A stretch of DNA of 64,000 nucleotides, taken from assembly GCA_010645155.1 (NCBI GenBank), contig JAAGOF010000323.1, forward strand, positions 510,571 through 574,570. Reading direction: 5' to 3'. The notes beneath the pieces were generated by a model. The model worked only from the letters and a program-made list of their open reading frames with translations. It was not told the origin of the DNA and did not search any database. The DNA comes from Tigriopus japonicus (taxonomy: Eukaryota > Arthropoda > Copepoda > Harpacticoida > Harpacticidae). Position numbers and translations under genes: made by a program. Positions 35,901 through 47,372 of the stretch are shown here, piece by piece. Position 1 is the first letter of the stretch. Each line of letters starts with the position of its first letter.

Positions 35901-38900
35901 CGGCTATTTCGAGAAAAAAAGGGAAAAAGGTTTAATCTAATAACTTCGAATGTGGAAAACACAACAATCACAGCCCACGTATCAAAAAGCATAGAGAGCA
36001 GATGGTTTGCAAAATATTTATACATTCAATAAAAATGTATTGTAACTCAGAATTATTTACCAATAGTTTTAAAGACAAGTGCATTTCGCAAGTGAAATTC
36101 CGCACAATGACGTATGGGGCGTCAAAATTAGATGTTTCTCTCAAAGACAATGGAGGTTGTGATATTGAGCAGGTATCGTCCATGAGAGATTTGGGAGTTG
36201 TCGTCCAAGATGATGGAAAGTTTGATGAGCATATCCAGTTGAAAGTGGGGAAGGCATTTCAAACGTGCGGCTGGATCTATCGCACTTTCAAGTCCAGAGA
36301 TAGTATTACGATGCTAACTCTGTACAAGTCGATTGTTCAGCCTAATCTTGAATATGCCTCACCCATTTGGGCTCCAATGAGTTCAGCAGGTTTGCAAAAG
36401 GTCGAGCAGGTCCAAAGATGTTTTACTAGGAACATCACGGGAATGAAAGAGCTCTCGTATTGGGAGAGGCTCCAGAAGTTAGGGTTGTACAGTACTCAGA
36501 GAAGGTATGAAAGGTATCTGATACTGTATGTTTTCAAGAGCATTCATGGGCTCTGTCCTAACCCAGGATTTGAGANNNNNNNNNNNNNNNNNNNNNNNNN
36601 NNNNNNNNNNNNNNNNNNNNNNNNNNNNNNNNNNNNNNNNNNNNNNNNNNNNNNNNNNNNNNNNNNNNNNNNNNNNNNNNNNNNNNNNNNNNNNNNNNNN
36701 NNNNNNNNNNNNNNNNNNNNNNNNNNNNNNNNNNNNNNNNNNNNNNNNNNNNNNNNNNNNNNNNNNNNNNNNNNNNNNNNNNNNNNNNNNNNNNNNNNNN
36801 NNNNNNNNNNNNNNNNNNNNNNNNNNNNNNNNNNNNNNNNNNNNNNNNNNNNNNNNNNNNNNNNNNNNNNNNNNNNNNNNNNNNNNNNNNNNNNNNNNNN
36901 NNNNNNNNNNNNNNNNNNNNNNNNNNNNNNNNNNNNNNNNNNNNNNNNNNNNNNNNNNNNNNNNNNNNNNNNNNNNNNNNNNNNNNNNNNNNNNNNNNNN
37001 NNNNNNNNNNNNNNNNNNNNNNNNNNNNNNNNNNNNNNNNNNNNNNNNNNNNNNNNNNNNNNGTTCTCTATCAGCAACCCTGGTGGACAGAATCCGCCCG
37101 TGATTTGTGGTTCCAACAACGGCGAGCACGGTAAAATTACCAAACAAATATATCGGTCCTTTGAGTTAAGCTGAATCCTCAATATTGTATTCGACAGTTT
37201 ATGTTGATGCTGCCGAGGCTTGCAACACTATGAACTTTCAATTGGGAACTGCTGGCGTTGGAACACCTTTGGCCAATCGACAGTGGTCCATTAAAGTCAC
37301 TCAATACAGTTGTGATTTCGATAACCTAGCTCCAACTGGATGTACTCAATATTTCTTTGGTCAGGACACGGGTTTGGTTAGGACATTCAATTATGTTGGA
37401 GGACAACATTTGGCCAACCAGGACCAATCAATTTGCGTCAGGTAACAAATATTTCTCCTTTACTTTTACGATTATGTAAGGCCTTTCCACAGAAAGATAA
37501 TTGGGATAAGCGAACTACAAATTAGCATATTAATAGTATATAAGAATTTGTATTTAGTAATATGTAAATAGTGTAATTTAGTAAATGTAAAAGTTTGTGA
37601 AATCAATTCATTTTTGAAAACCTTGGCACAACATAGATCAGTATCTGAGCTTTTTAAATTCAACTGATCCATTTTTGACCCAATAGAGCGAAAAAACGCT
37701 CCTTGTAAATGAAAACTGTAATTACTGTAATAATTGTATGGACCGAATATTTATCAATAGATTCCCGATTTTCGAGTTTGATATTTCTCGAAGAATCAAA
37801 GGGATCTTTAAAACTGAGGAATTTCACAAAATATGTTAGGAGCACAAACTGATATATCCCTTGCATGGTTCAAAAGATTTATGTTGAAAAATGCAAGTTC
37901 TTCCTCAAAGTCTCCATTCAAATATGTCTATCTCAACTAAATTTACATACAGACATGTTTGCATTACAAGTGACCTTGTCTCTCAAATGAAGATTCAAGT
38001 TAGCTTGACTCCTTTCCTAAATTCGGTTTAGGTCCAACTAGCACAATGGGAATTTATTCGAATATTAGTTTTGAGTTGTCACAAAATCACATTTTAAGAC
38101 AATGACACGTCTGAAACTGTATTTTGATAAAATGCTTCCTTCTCTGCATTGTTCTTTCTAATTTGAAATGATGTTTCTTTCTTGTTTTTAGGAGGGAAGA
38201 TAACAATTGCCGGTGAGTATGGAGGCGTCACATTATAAAACAGACCAACTTCACAGGTGAATCTTGAATCATTTTCCGTTAAAGGTTGCTCAAGTGAGTG
38301 TTTTAAATCAACTAGTTAGCAGTACTGTAAAGTAGAGTTGTTGGCTGCGCTGATTTGGACGGTATATTTTGGCAACCCCCAAGGCAATTCTATTTTGCCA
38401 TTTTATTTGAAGGGTCTAGGTGCGTGGAAAGAGAGTTGGACCACAGATATAAGTCGCGAAGCGACCAGATACACACAACTGCCGTGGCATCTGTTGCCAG
38501 TGGATTCAAACTTTGTCACTCATGGTTGTTGTCGTCGTTGACACCAAGAGCGCAGTCCGTTATGAAATGTACTATCCCGTTGCATTTGAGAATTTCTTCC
38601 CATTGAGGAAAACAGGTTTTCTCCCCTCCTCTGTTCTCTACGTACTTTGGCTTTAATGTGGCTGTTGCTGCCGGTCAGCTCCTTTCTTCTCTGTTTTGCT
38701 CGGAGTTGGGCTCACAATGGTCGACTGGAGATGTCTGGCTTGAAAGAGTTGAGATTCTTCTAGATTACTTAATGACATTTGAGAAAGAATCGACTCTTCT
38801 GATTCATTTAGTTCAGAGATTAGAGGTCCCTAGGAAACGCCACTGAGTTGTTGGTTTATGAATTAGGGTCAGACTTGCAACAAAAATTGAGCCGAGAGTG

Positions 38901-41436
38901 AACAAGCAGATGCACTTTCTATACTTCAGGCATATCTGCGCACAGAGTCACTTTTAACAATTTCAACCAACAGATGTCATGGCAAGGTTGTGAGTCTTTA
39001 GATATATTATATCAGCCCAAGCCGTCTTTGGTTGGACTGTTCCCTAAATCAGTACTAGGACGCCATCTGCTTTTAGTGTTTCCAGTTTCAAGGTGATTAC
39101 TACCCTTTAGCGCAATGTAACATTATGCAATGCCGATCATGCTAAATCTAATTGGGTGTTGAACAGAAAACGAAGAATTCAAAAACTTTGAATAATTTCT
39201 TTTCATAACAATTAATTTTGCGTTTTAGAGGGACTGGAAAAACTTTGATCATGGTAGTTTTTGCAACGATTGTGGTGCAGCCTGACTAGCCTACAAAGCT
39301 CATAGATCGTGCCAGTACTATACACGTCTATATTGAGCGTTAAATGCAGGATGTGGAAGCCAAAATCTTCAAATGATTTCTGTTCATTACGATTAAATTT
39401 GAGTTCCAGGTTTTTGAGAGACTGGAAGAGCTATGATCATGCACGGTGCTGAATCATTGGAATCTGAGTAGTTTTTAAAAATGGCAGAAACCCTTTATCC
39501 AGGGAATGTTGGTTTCCTTTGAAGATGAACCCACAGGGCACTTTCAGGTTTGCTCTTAGATAACGCTTGAAGAGGTACTTGTTGTTATTCTTGTTTTGTT
39601 AAGTAGCAATAGTTTGTAATTGCTCTTCTATTCTTTCTGAGCCACAAGCACAATTGTTTTTCTTGAAATTTAGAGACCACTGGGAATTGAAAAACAATTT
39701 CTTGACAAAGTGATGGCATTGTACCATTGCTTAAATGATTCTTGGTCTTAAACATTGATCAGTTCAGGAGCTCTTTTCAAACACAAATGAAACCACTGTT
39801 TCAAAACCACTCTTTGATATGCCTCAAACACCTTAGTTTGCCTTGACAAATACTCATGGTCAAACATCCAAATCAATGTTCAAAGCTAGAGCATGGGGGA
39901 TTTTGGGCACTATTCATGAGCAAGCTTGGCTCAAAAAGGTTCTTTAAGAGCCATAGAATCAAAGAGATAATCATAGCAACTTGAAGCACAGCTTTTCCTG
40001 CCCACGGCAATTTTTAAAATGACTTTTTCGTCACTTCAACACAAAATTTTGGGCCAAAAACTAAAATCAATACTCGATCCATCCTGTACAGTAATGACTA
40101 GGACCCGGAAATATTTTTTTTAAATATAAGATATTTTTAGAACAATTTTCCATTTTTCATCGATTTTTAATTTTTTTGGCTGTTTCCAGGAAAAAAAAAC
40201 TATTTTCTCGTATGTTTGATTCAAAAAGAATATTTGAGGTAAAATGAGGAAAATAAATGATTGACCAATGCTCAAAAGGGCTTACCCAATGCAAAAATCT
40301 CTACAAAATGGCATTTGTACTGAGATTAGACATTCACAACCAAAACTACGGACACACACGAAAACAACCTCGCCATCCATTGAGGCAAATTGAAAATTAT
40401 GTCTTTAAATCAATGACATGTCAAGCATGTTTCCAAACACGGCCAAATGCATCAAATTCACCAAAAACAAATTCGGAAAATCGGTGTACACAGACAAAAA
40501 TATCAATAAAGGCAGTTGGGAAAAAATATTTCCAATTTTTTCTAGAAAGGCTTTTCAAGAAAATATATTTGGATATTTGGTCATTTTTTTACAAATATTT
40601 TTCCGGGCCCTAGCAATGACCTTTTATTTCCATGCTTACCCAGGATCTGTTGGACAGCAATTGCGGATACTGACTTTGCTCTTTCTGGACCTACGAATGC
40701 AGCTCTCAAAAAAGTGACGGTAAATAAGAACACCTACAAAATATGTCTTCAACCAAAAATAACGGTAGTTAAATTTGCTTTCCAGTCTTCCATTTGTTGT
40801 GGTTATGGGACCAACGGAAAAGGAATAAGTGGGTTTGATTGCCTCAATATTCCGGGGGCATTAAATCCGGCCAATATGATGATGGCAGGAAATTCCCGAA
40901 TTTGCGGAAGAGATGCTGGTCTTGTTCAAAAAACTGGGGCTGCTTTTAACACCAAAACCGTGTGCTGTAAGTTTTGCCTTTCCAGCCCAATTGAACAGAA
41001 ATCAAAATTTGCAAGGAAGCAATCGTAAAAAAATTTGCAAGGTATTAGTGAAGTACAGTTTTTACGGCTTTTGAAACCACTTGTTTGCATAATTTGAACT
41101 CGGTTTGCAAGCTGGTTTTGGCTTTGAGCCTTTAGTTCATCTTCCCAAGATGAACCTAGTCGAGTCAAAACGGTGTCTTCTGGAAACCTTAAGATTTGAT
41201 CCTTTGATTTGAGGAAATACCCTTGGAAGATGTTTCAAAATTAACTCAAAACTCTCTTGTAATCTACAGTTGTTTGTATATCATCAATCTTCTATTGTCT
41301 TTCAGCCATGACGACCCCCTTCAATATTCGATTTTTGAGCGATGCTTTTGAGTTCTCAGGAGCCGCGATTACAGAAGCAGCAAAGGCGGACAAGGGATTC
41401 CAATTGATCTATTTGCAATCCAACACAGGTTGCTGA
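32917..41436 (+). CDS. Secreted CUB-domain-like protein, gene 2 (interrupted by assembly gap)
   Basis: Paralogue of the minus-strand gene. Signal peptide MTGSVIPFFCFFLLISLVQI begins at the ATG at 32917. Exons read: 32917-33010, 33091-33112 (22-nt microexon), 33172-33296, 33354-33469, then from the gap 37063-37130, 37198-37441, 38192-38212 (21-nt microexon), 40644-40719, 40786-40966 and 41306-41436 (TGA). Marks include NRNGTCYTEAECSSRGG, SGTCASGYGVCC, ENCTYFENAGGQPGSC, PPVICGSNNGEH, NRQWSIKVTQYSCD, APTGCTQYFFG, NCRICWTAIADTDFALSG, SSICCGYGTNG, SRICGRDAG and TTPFNIRFLSDAFEFSG. At least the exon corresponding to VCQLRLDF in gene 1, and the start of the PPVICG exon, are not seen and may be in the gap. 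One exon here covers what two exons cover in gene 1. Molecular function is unknown. Confidence 0.85.
33534..34717. mobile_element. 1.18-kb hAT-like non-autonomous element with nested SINE
   Basis: Inverted ends CAGGGGTGCACTTTTCGTGC (left) and TAGGGGTGCACTTTTCATGC (right, read inward) are flanked by a perfect 8-bp duplication CTGATGAG at 33526-33533 and 34718-34725. Both subterminal regions are rich in AAAAGTGCAAA words, probable transposase-binding repeats. A SINE A copy sits inside. It lies in the intron after CUB gene 2 exon 4. No transposase frame is visible. Confidence 0.9.
33915..34106 (-). repeat. SINE family A, copy 2, nested in a hAT-like element
   Basis: Minus-strand copy from AAGGAAGCCAGAGTGGCCG at 34106 through the B box region (GGTTTGAACCCTG) and the GGGAGAAATCC body to the AAAATCCGC A-rich tail near 33915. 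About as long as copy 1. Confidence 0.8.
34845..34993. mobile_element. 149-bp foldback element of the TAGGGC family
   Basis: Nearly the whole length is an imperfect inverted repeat: arm words TTGCAGTTTTG, GGAGCAGAAAT and AGACGTTTCA occur again reversed (TGAAACGTCTG, TTTCTGCTCC, CAAAACTGCAAC). The right end reads TAGGGCTCGGATAAAGTTGC inward; the left end is degenerate (TAAGACTGGA). I found no target duplication. Confidence 0.65.
35199..35232. repeat. Isolated end of a TAGGGC-type element
   Basis: TAGGGCTTGGATAAAGTTGC is the same terminal word as at 34993 and 26053. The partner end is not apparent. Confidence 0.4.
36093..36575 (+). mobile_element. Non-LTR retrotransposon fragment, C-terminal reverse transcriptase (copy 1)
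   Basis: The frame encodes the region after the RT catalytic core: SSMRDLGVVVQDDGKFDEHI, TFKSRDSITMLTLYKSIVQP, NLEYASPIWAPM, VQRCFTRNITGM and YWERLQKLGLYSTQRRYERY. These are typical of Jockey/CR1-type elements. The frame is open up to the assembly gap at 36576. Nucleotide identity to 42028-42691 is very high and begins at the same point (GAAATTCCGCACAATGACG). Confidence 0.88.
36576..37062. other. Assembly gap (487 Ns)
   Basis: Run of N inside CUB gene 2, starting exactly within the RT fragment. Frames crossing it are meaningless. The gap probably hides the rest of the retroelement fragment and at least part of one CUB exon. Confidence 0.99.
40099..40612. mobile_element. 514-bp hAT-like MITE (TAGGRCCCGG ends)
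   Basis: Ends TAGGACCCGGAAATATTTTT and, reversed, TAGGGCCCGGAAAAATATTT. Flanks GTAATGAC (40091-40098) and GCAATGAC (40613-40620) match at 7 of 8 positions, an 8-bp target duplication. It sits in the intron between the 21-nt microexon and the next exon of CUB gene 2. No transposase frame. Confidence 0.85.
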
Positions 41437-42027
41437 GGACAGTCCAAGTCTTAAGTTAATTATCATCATACCAAAAAAGGGATTTTTTGACACAATGCTT
41501 TTTAAGAATACAAGTTGCCATAATCAACATTGTAGTACTTTTTTTCAAAACGAATTCCTTTTTATGATATGATCGTTGTTCTTCAAAGTGAGCTCAAAAA
41601 CACGACAGAAGCTGTTGACTTTTAAGTTTCGTTTTAAACCAAAACTGCGTAAATCACGCAAAATAACATTAACAAAACAGTTTAGAAAGAATGATGATTT
41701 AGATAACAACGACAATTTTGAATTTAAGTAAGGATTTAGTTCATGAAACAAATTTTGTAAAAATGTTAGTAATCTAAATTACATTTATGATTTATTTGTT
41801 TACGGGAAGTCGCATTTTATGTAGAGGTATTAAAAATCCACATTTTTCTGAACTTTTTTCTAATTGAACATGATAGCTCAAAATACGGCATTTTTTATAT
41901 TCGCACTTTTTCCCATCCTACTGCAATAATCTGTAAAATTATATTTTTATTCGGCTGGTTTTTTTTTGAGTTTTCCGTTACGAAGTCTACTCTTGGGTTG
42001 GCGAGAGTAATGTGGCATTGAACGGGA
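41437..42027. other. Spacer after CUB gene 2
   Basis: AT-rich 3' flank. No gene, RNA or recognisable repeat until the RT fragment at 42028. Confidence 0.5.
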
Positions 42028-42715
42028 TGAAATTCCGCACAATGACGTATTGGACGTCAAAATTAGATGTTCCACTCAAAGACAATGGAGGCTGTGATAT
42101 TGAGCAGGTATCGTCCATGAGAGATTTGGGAGTTGTCGTCCAAGATGATGGAAAGTTTGATGAGCATATCCAGTTGAAAGTGGGGAAGGCATTTCAAACG
42201 TGCGGCTGGATCTATCGCACTTTCAAGTCCAGAGATAGTATTACGATGCTAGCTCTGTACAAGTCGATTGTTCAATCGCATCTTGAAAATGCTTTGATCT
42301 CATTTGGGCTCCAATGAGTTCGGCAGGTTTGCAAAAGGTCGAGCAGGTTCAAAGATGTTTTACTAGGAACATCACAGGAATGAGGGAGCTCTCGTATTGG
42401 GAGAGGCTCCAAAAGTTAGGGCTGTACAGTACTCAGAGAAGGTATGAAAGGTATCTGATACTGTATGTTTTCAAGAGCGTTCATGGGCTCTGTCCTAACC
42501 CCGGATTTGAGATCAGTTGTAGCGATCGTAGAGGTTTTACGTGCGTTTTGAGAGCACCTCCAAATCCAAGGGAATCTAAGCTAGTTCGAACAATGAAGTC
42601 CTCCTCTCTTCTTTATCGGGCTCCTTCATTGTTCAATTTGATATCCATTAGTCGAACCGACCAATCCGACGAGTCATCAAACCAACCCTGACCCAGAACC
42701 GAAAATTTTTGGCTC
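42028..42715 (+). mobile_element. Non-LTR retrotransposon fragment, C-terminal reverse transcriptase (copy 2)
   Basis: Same RT region as 36093-36575 but broken by a frameshift near 42295-42317 (the LEYASPIW segment is damaged). It continues past the point where copy 1 meets the gap: GFTCVLRAPPNPRESKLVRT, SSLLYRAPSLFNL, then a stop near 42689. This gives the likely 3' end of the ORF2-type protein. A dead copy. Confidence 0.88.
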
Positions 42716-43759
42716 GGCTCAGCCCTTTTACAAAATCATGACCACGAGTTGCATGTAAACATGATTATTATAGGGCGGGAAAATCTTTTTTTTGGGGGGA
42801 GGCCAAAAACGTACTCTTTTTATGTGATAAGAATGACATTTTATTTGCTAAAAAACTTGCAAAATGTGATTTTTAAGAGCTAAATATTACTTGCTACTGT
42901 CCATTTTAAGATTTTTTTCTAACATAAAAACTTTTTTGACCATAAACACAATTTAGTCAAACATACACATTCACTTACTACTCTCATTTCTGTAACCTTT
43001 ATATTCTTATATTTTTTTCTCTTTGGAATTGACCAGAAGTATAAACCCACGCAAAACTCACAATTTCTGTAAAAACTCAATTTTTTTGGATTGACTTGGA
43101 GCAATCAAAATTTGTTGCTTGCTACCAAAAATGACAGAATAAATTTTCTGGTCAATCCTTCTTTTCAAAAAAGTTAGGTTTCTCCAGGAAATGTGCATTT
43201 GCTTGTTTCGGGATAGATTACCAATCAACACGTTGTTGTAAAATTTGATCAATACTCTAATACATAAACGGGATGTTTTCGTTTTTGCACAGCTCTCCTT
43301 GGATTATCACTTGAAAACGTTGTGAAATGCTGCTAGTGTCTGCTATTTTCGGGCAAAAGTTCTTGAAACAAGGTCTGTCATTCTAAATTGCAGTCAAAAT
43401 CGATATAAAATAATATTGTATTTACCGGTATCATCACAGAAAAACTACGAAGAGGTGTGACGGTCTTCGTTCCTCAAATGATCCAAAATAGTAGGTCAAT
43501 TTGCGGTTTACCCAAATTTGAGAAAGTTGAAATTTTCATTGCTTCCCAAACAGTTTTGATTTCGAATAAAGCATATTTGGACGTGCGTGGGTATCTCCTT
43601 CTTTCGTGTTATCGCAACACACTTTTGATTCCTCTCATGACTTCCTTATCTTTTTAATGCCTCTCAGGATTGATAAGGTTTATACCGAGTATTTTGTCAT
43701 GGATTGTGTCGCCGATATTTTTTACGTGGATCCGGCGATTTAGTATTATCAAAACTGAC
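42716..43759. other. Spacer upstream of the glycosyltransferase-like gene
   Basis: Short frames without motifs; probably 5' flank and UTR of the following gene. No clear promoter element seen. Confidence 0.5.
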
Positions 43760-46700
43760 ATGGATCCCTCTGGCATACGAAATCCTTGGACCCGATCCAA
43801 ATTTCCACGAGGCTTTCGAGCTCTTTTGGTGGTGTCCTTACTTTGCATCTTGAGTTTATCACTGACTCTCATCTCTAAAGACAGTCATCGTTCTCATCAT
43901 CAAGGCAAAGAAACTCTCAGTGTCTTTCCAACAAATTCAAATCAATCCGAAACAATCATTGGTATAGAACCTAGAGCTCTAGGTAAACCTAGTCTATCGT
44001 AATAGAAGAGTGCAATCATGAAGGGCTCCATCTCGTGATTTTTAAGTTGCAAAAGTCCGCCACTGTATCTGCAGATAGCAACGATCTAAAATCAGTTTTG
44101 GACAAACTTTAGTACCTCAATTATTGATTGGGGATGACTAATGGACCTGCAATGGGTTTTGATTGAAATAAATGGTCAATTCCCTTCAATGTTGGTGAGA
44201 ACAGCCTAAAGATTGGCGAGGAATTTAAGTTATGAACCATCCCAAATTCAGCTGAAACACTAATAGCTCCATTTAGAGTTTCTCTATACACTTTTTTGTG
44301 ACTTTTGTTTGTCCAAAAATGATGGATGATCATACTTTCTGCAAATTCATTCATCTCTTTGAAAATTGGTGAGCTGTTGCCAGATGAAAAACACTAGATG
44401 GCGCACTTTATGCATGCACTCTTTCATAGCACTACACTGGGCAACCCAGGCAACCAGTCCAAAGACGAGTGTCGTTGCTCCCGAACCCGTGTATCAAGTG
44501 TACAGAAAGTAGGTCTTTGTAGCGATTGGGCCGATTCAAGAGGCCAAAGTCAACGGGTGATCTCATATTCTATCTACGGAAGCCTTCAAAGCTCGTATTT
44601 CAAAGGTATCCGACTTAATCTGAAAGGAGTGGAGCAATTCTATCCCGGCTACACAATGAGGCTGTATCACAATGCGGATGAATCTCAGACTGGCTTTAAG
44701 GAACTTTGCGATATCTATTGTCAGTCTAACACACTTGATCTGTGTAACGTTCGTCATATTGGTAAGAGATTTCTATTTTGTTATCAATCATTAGATTTAA
44801 TTATTCAATTAAAAAAAAAAACAAAGTTTTACGCATTAAAAATGACAATTTTTAAAAACTTCGTCGTGAATGTGTAGGAGCTGATCCTCTAATAGCATTC
44901 AATGCAGGATTGGACAAATCTTTAAATACTATTCCTGACCAACCCACTATTCAAGGGTTGTACAGATCTGCCAACAGTAACTCATTGGTAGATCAAATTT
45001 CGTATAAACATTAATTATGTAAACTATATTAATCATTAACTCTCTTTCCTTGTAGCGGTAATAAAAAAATTATAGTACGCTGATGTGTTCAGCCAAAACT
45101 ACTAACTGATTCATATTCATATTTACAATTTCTAGAAGGACCATGTTCAAAATGGACTAAAACCGAAACTTGAAACATTAACCGTTTTTTTTCAAAACTT
45201 AATTAGGTATTACCCAACTTTGAGTGTCTTTGATACTGTAAAAGATTTTTTTATCGCAAAATGTATTTAAGTGCCTTTTAAGTGATATTATTTTATAATT
45301 TTGAGCTATTTTGACATAAGCTCCAAAACTAGAAAGTTTTTATTTATTTTTGCAATATTGAAAAGGTTTATGAAATCTTTGGGAATTTGGTTTTTTTTGT
45401 TTAACTAGCGTTTTTCGGCTTTTTTGGGGTCAAAAATGGACCATTCAAAGTCAAATAACTCAGCTGTTGATGGATGAATTTTTATTCAATTTGAATTCAT
45501 ATGGTAAATCAGGAACCACTGGTACTTCAGGACGAATTTCAAAAATACACCTTGGGTCTGATAATTTTACTAAAATGTGAGGTTTTTGCAACAAATAAAT
45601 TGTTCCCTTGAATTTTCATCGTTCTGATTGGGCCCCAAGGTGTATTTTGAAAGAAATCCTGGGTTGAGACATCCTTGGGTAAATAAATGGTCTCTAAATA
45701 TGCAACCAAACTGTGAATATTGTTTTCTTGTACATTTTCTTTTTTGGAAACAACTAAAAATGCCTACAAAAAATGTTTTAATTGATTCTGTAACATGTAC
45801 AAACACATTAACAAAGTTTTTCCAAATAACAAGAAACGACTTTTTAAACAAAGGTGAATGCCAAAACTGAAATTCTCGTCGAGATGTTGGCTGAAGGTGT
45901 TGCCGGTTCAACACTATTTGGAAGCCTCTTTTTCTTGAAATTACTAACGTGTAGGGCCCAGAAATAACATTTTTGCTGCATACACCTAATGATTTGAGGA
46001 AATGTGCGAAGCTAGGCCATTTTTTCTTTTAAATGTTTCTCTTCGCGGGAAGACCAAAAGTTGAAATTTCATTGCTCTATTTGAACTACTGTTCTACTGT
46101 ATGTCTGTGATCGAGATCCATTAATGAACTGCGTTCGTAGTGTTTCAATTAGCATGCAAGGAGAAATATATTTTAGTTGTCTTACGATCCATGTTATGAG
46201 AACAAGTCTCGTGCTTTGGTAATAAAGATTCTGATAGAAATCATACAACTACCAAAGGACATTTTCTTTCTTTTGCGATCGCCTATGTCCAACATTTACT
46301 AATATGTTTTAGTTTATGTCTTATACACAACATATAGTTTATTTTTTTCTATACCAACAGATTTATTTTTTACAAGTCATTCAAAATAGCGTTCAAAGAT
46401 TGTAGACAAAGGTAAAACAAAATTGACCTTCATATTCTTGTCGCTCGCGTTTCTCATAAACTGTTCCAAGTGACTTAAATTCATTCAAAATGATCCTTTT
46501 GTTTTAGAGGCATATCCCAACCTGGAGGAACACTTTGGAATGTTGTGGAGGTTTCTTCCTATGGCTGATCCAACAGTGATTGAATTTCACTCTCGAGACC
46601 TGGATTCACGAATCTCGGCCCGGGAAGTGGCTGCAGTTCGTGATTGGCAATACTCTGGAAAACATTTTCACGTGATGCGCGACAATCCGGCTCATACATC

Positions 46701-47250
46701 TCGAATGCTTGGTAGCTGCGTCCTACTTTTAATATTATTTTTTTTTCAAAAGTTATTTCCGATTTCAACACGATCATTTAGTTATGTTTCTTTTGTTGTG
46801 CATTTCGCTCAAATTTGGCAAAATGAATTGATTAGTTTTCCTTTCGACGCACTATTGTGTTGTTGGCTATTGTTTCGATTTTGACCGTGAACTGAGAGAT
46901 AATACTTGGTTTTAGGGGGCATGTTTGGTGTCCTTATCACTGAGGATTACTTCAGCACATCATCAATGATCTGGAACAAAATATATTTACAATCAAAAGG
47001 CCAACCGTGGAGAAAAGGCTACGATCAGACCCTATTGCAAATGTGTGCTTGGCATCTTATTCAAGACCATCTCTTGGCCCACGATAGTTATTTGTGTCAG
47101 AGATACGCGAGCCCAAATAATCGCCCATGGCCCACTAAACGGATAGAAAACGAGCCCAATAATTTTGTGGGGTCTAATGGAGGCATTCTGACTGCGCAAT
47201 GTCCCAAAAAATGCAGACCAGTTGATCATCAGGATTGGATCTATTGCTAA
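43760..47250 (+). CDS. Type II membrane glycosyltransferase-like protein
   Basis: Predicted Golgi enzyme. Exons 43760-43982, 44450-44761, 46508-46711 and 46916-47250 join in phase for 357 aa. The start is the ATG at 43760; the frame extends upstream only from a TTG. A basic cytoplasmic tail precedes one membrane helix (about residues 20-39), the type II layout. The lumenal domain has KVISYSIYG-like VISYSIYGSLQSSYFKGI, FYPGYTMRLYHN, MLWRFLPMADP, the acidic SRDLDSRIS (D209-L-D211, DXD-like), HFHVMRDNPAH, GGMFGV, KGYDQTLLQ, AHDSYLCQRY and FVG with a CP-KKCRPVDHQDW tail. This pattern matches an invertebrate family of uncharacterised nucleotide-sugar transferase-like proteins, as far as I recall it. 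Donor sugar and acceptor cannot be told. The exon 2 acceptor at 44448-44449 has a poor pyrimidine tract, so that border is less sure. Confidence 0.78.
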
Positions 47251-47328
47251 GCCGGTTTTGTGTCTGTTGATCCATCTGTGATGTTTGCCCATCAACTATG
47301 AAGACAATTCTCCATTCATGTGTAAACG

Positions 47329-47334
47329 AATAAA
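47329..47334 (+). promoter_or_regulatory. Polyadenylation signal of the glycosyltransferase-like gene
   Basis: AATAAA about 80 bases past the stop at 47250 and only about 40 bases before the stop of the convergent esterase gene. Confidence 0.65.
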
Positions 47335-47372
47335 TATCAATGTTCTATACCACTGAAGATCTATATTTGAGA

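Noticed and set aside
36479..37182. Several long frames made mostly of X
   Set aside because: They cross the run of Ns and carry no information.
38338..38846. Cluster of three plus frames in a CUB gene 2 intron
   Set aside because: Frames overlap in different phases with no domain; the CUB splice phases skip them cleanly.
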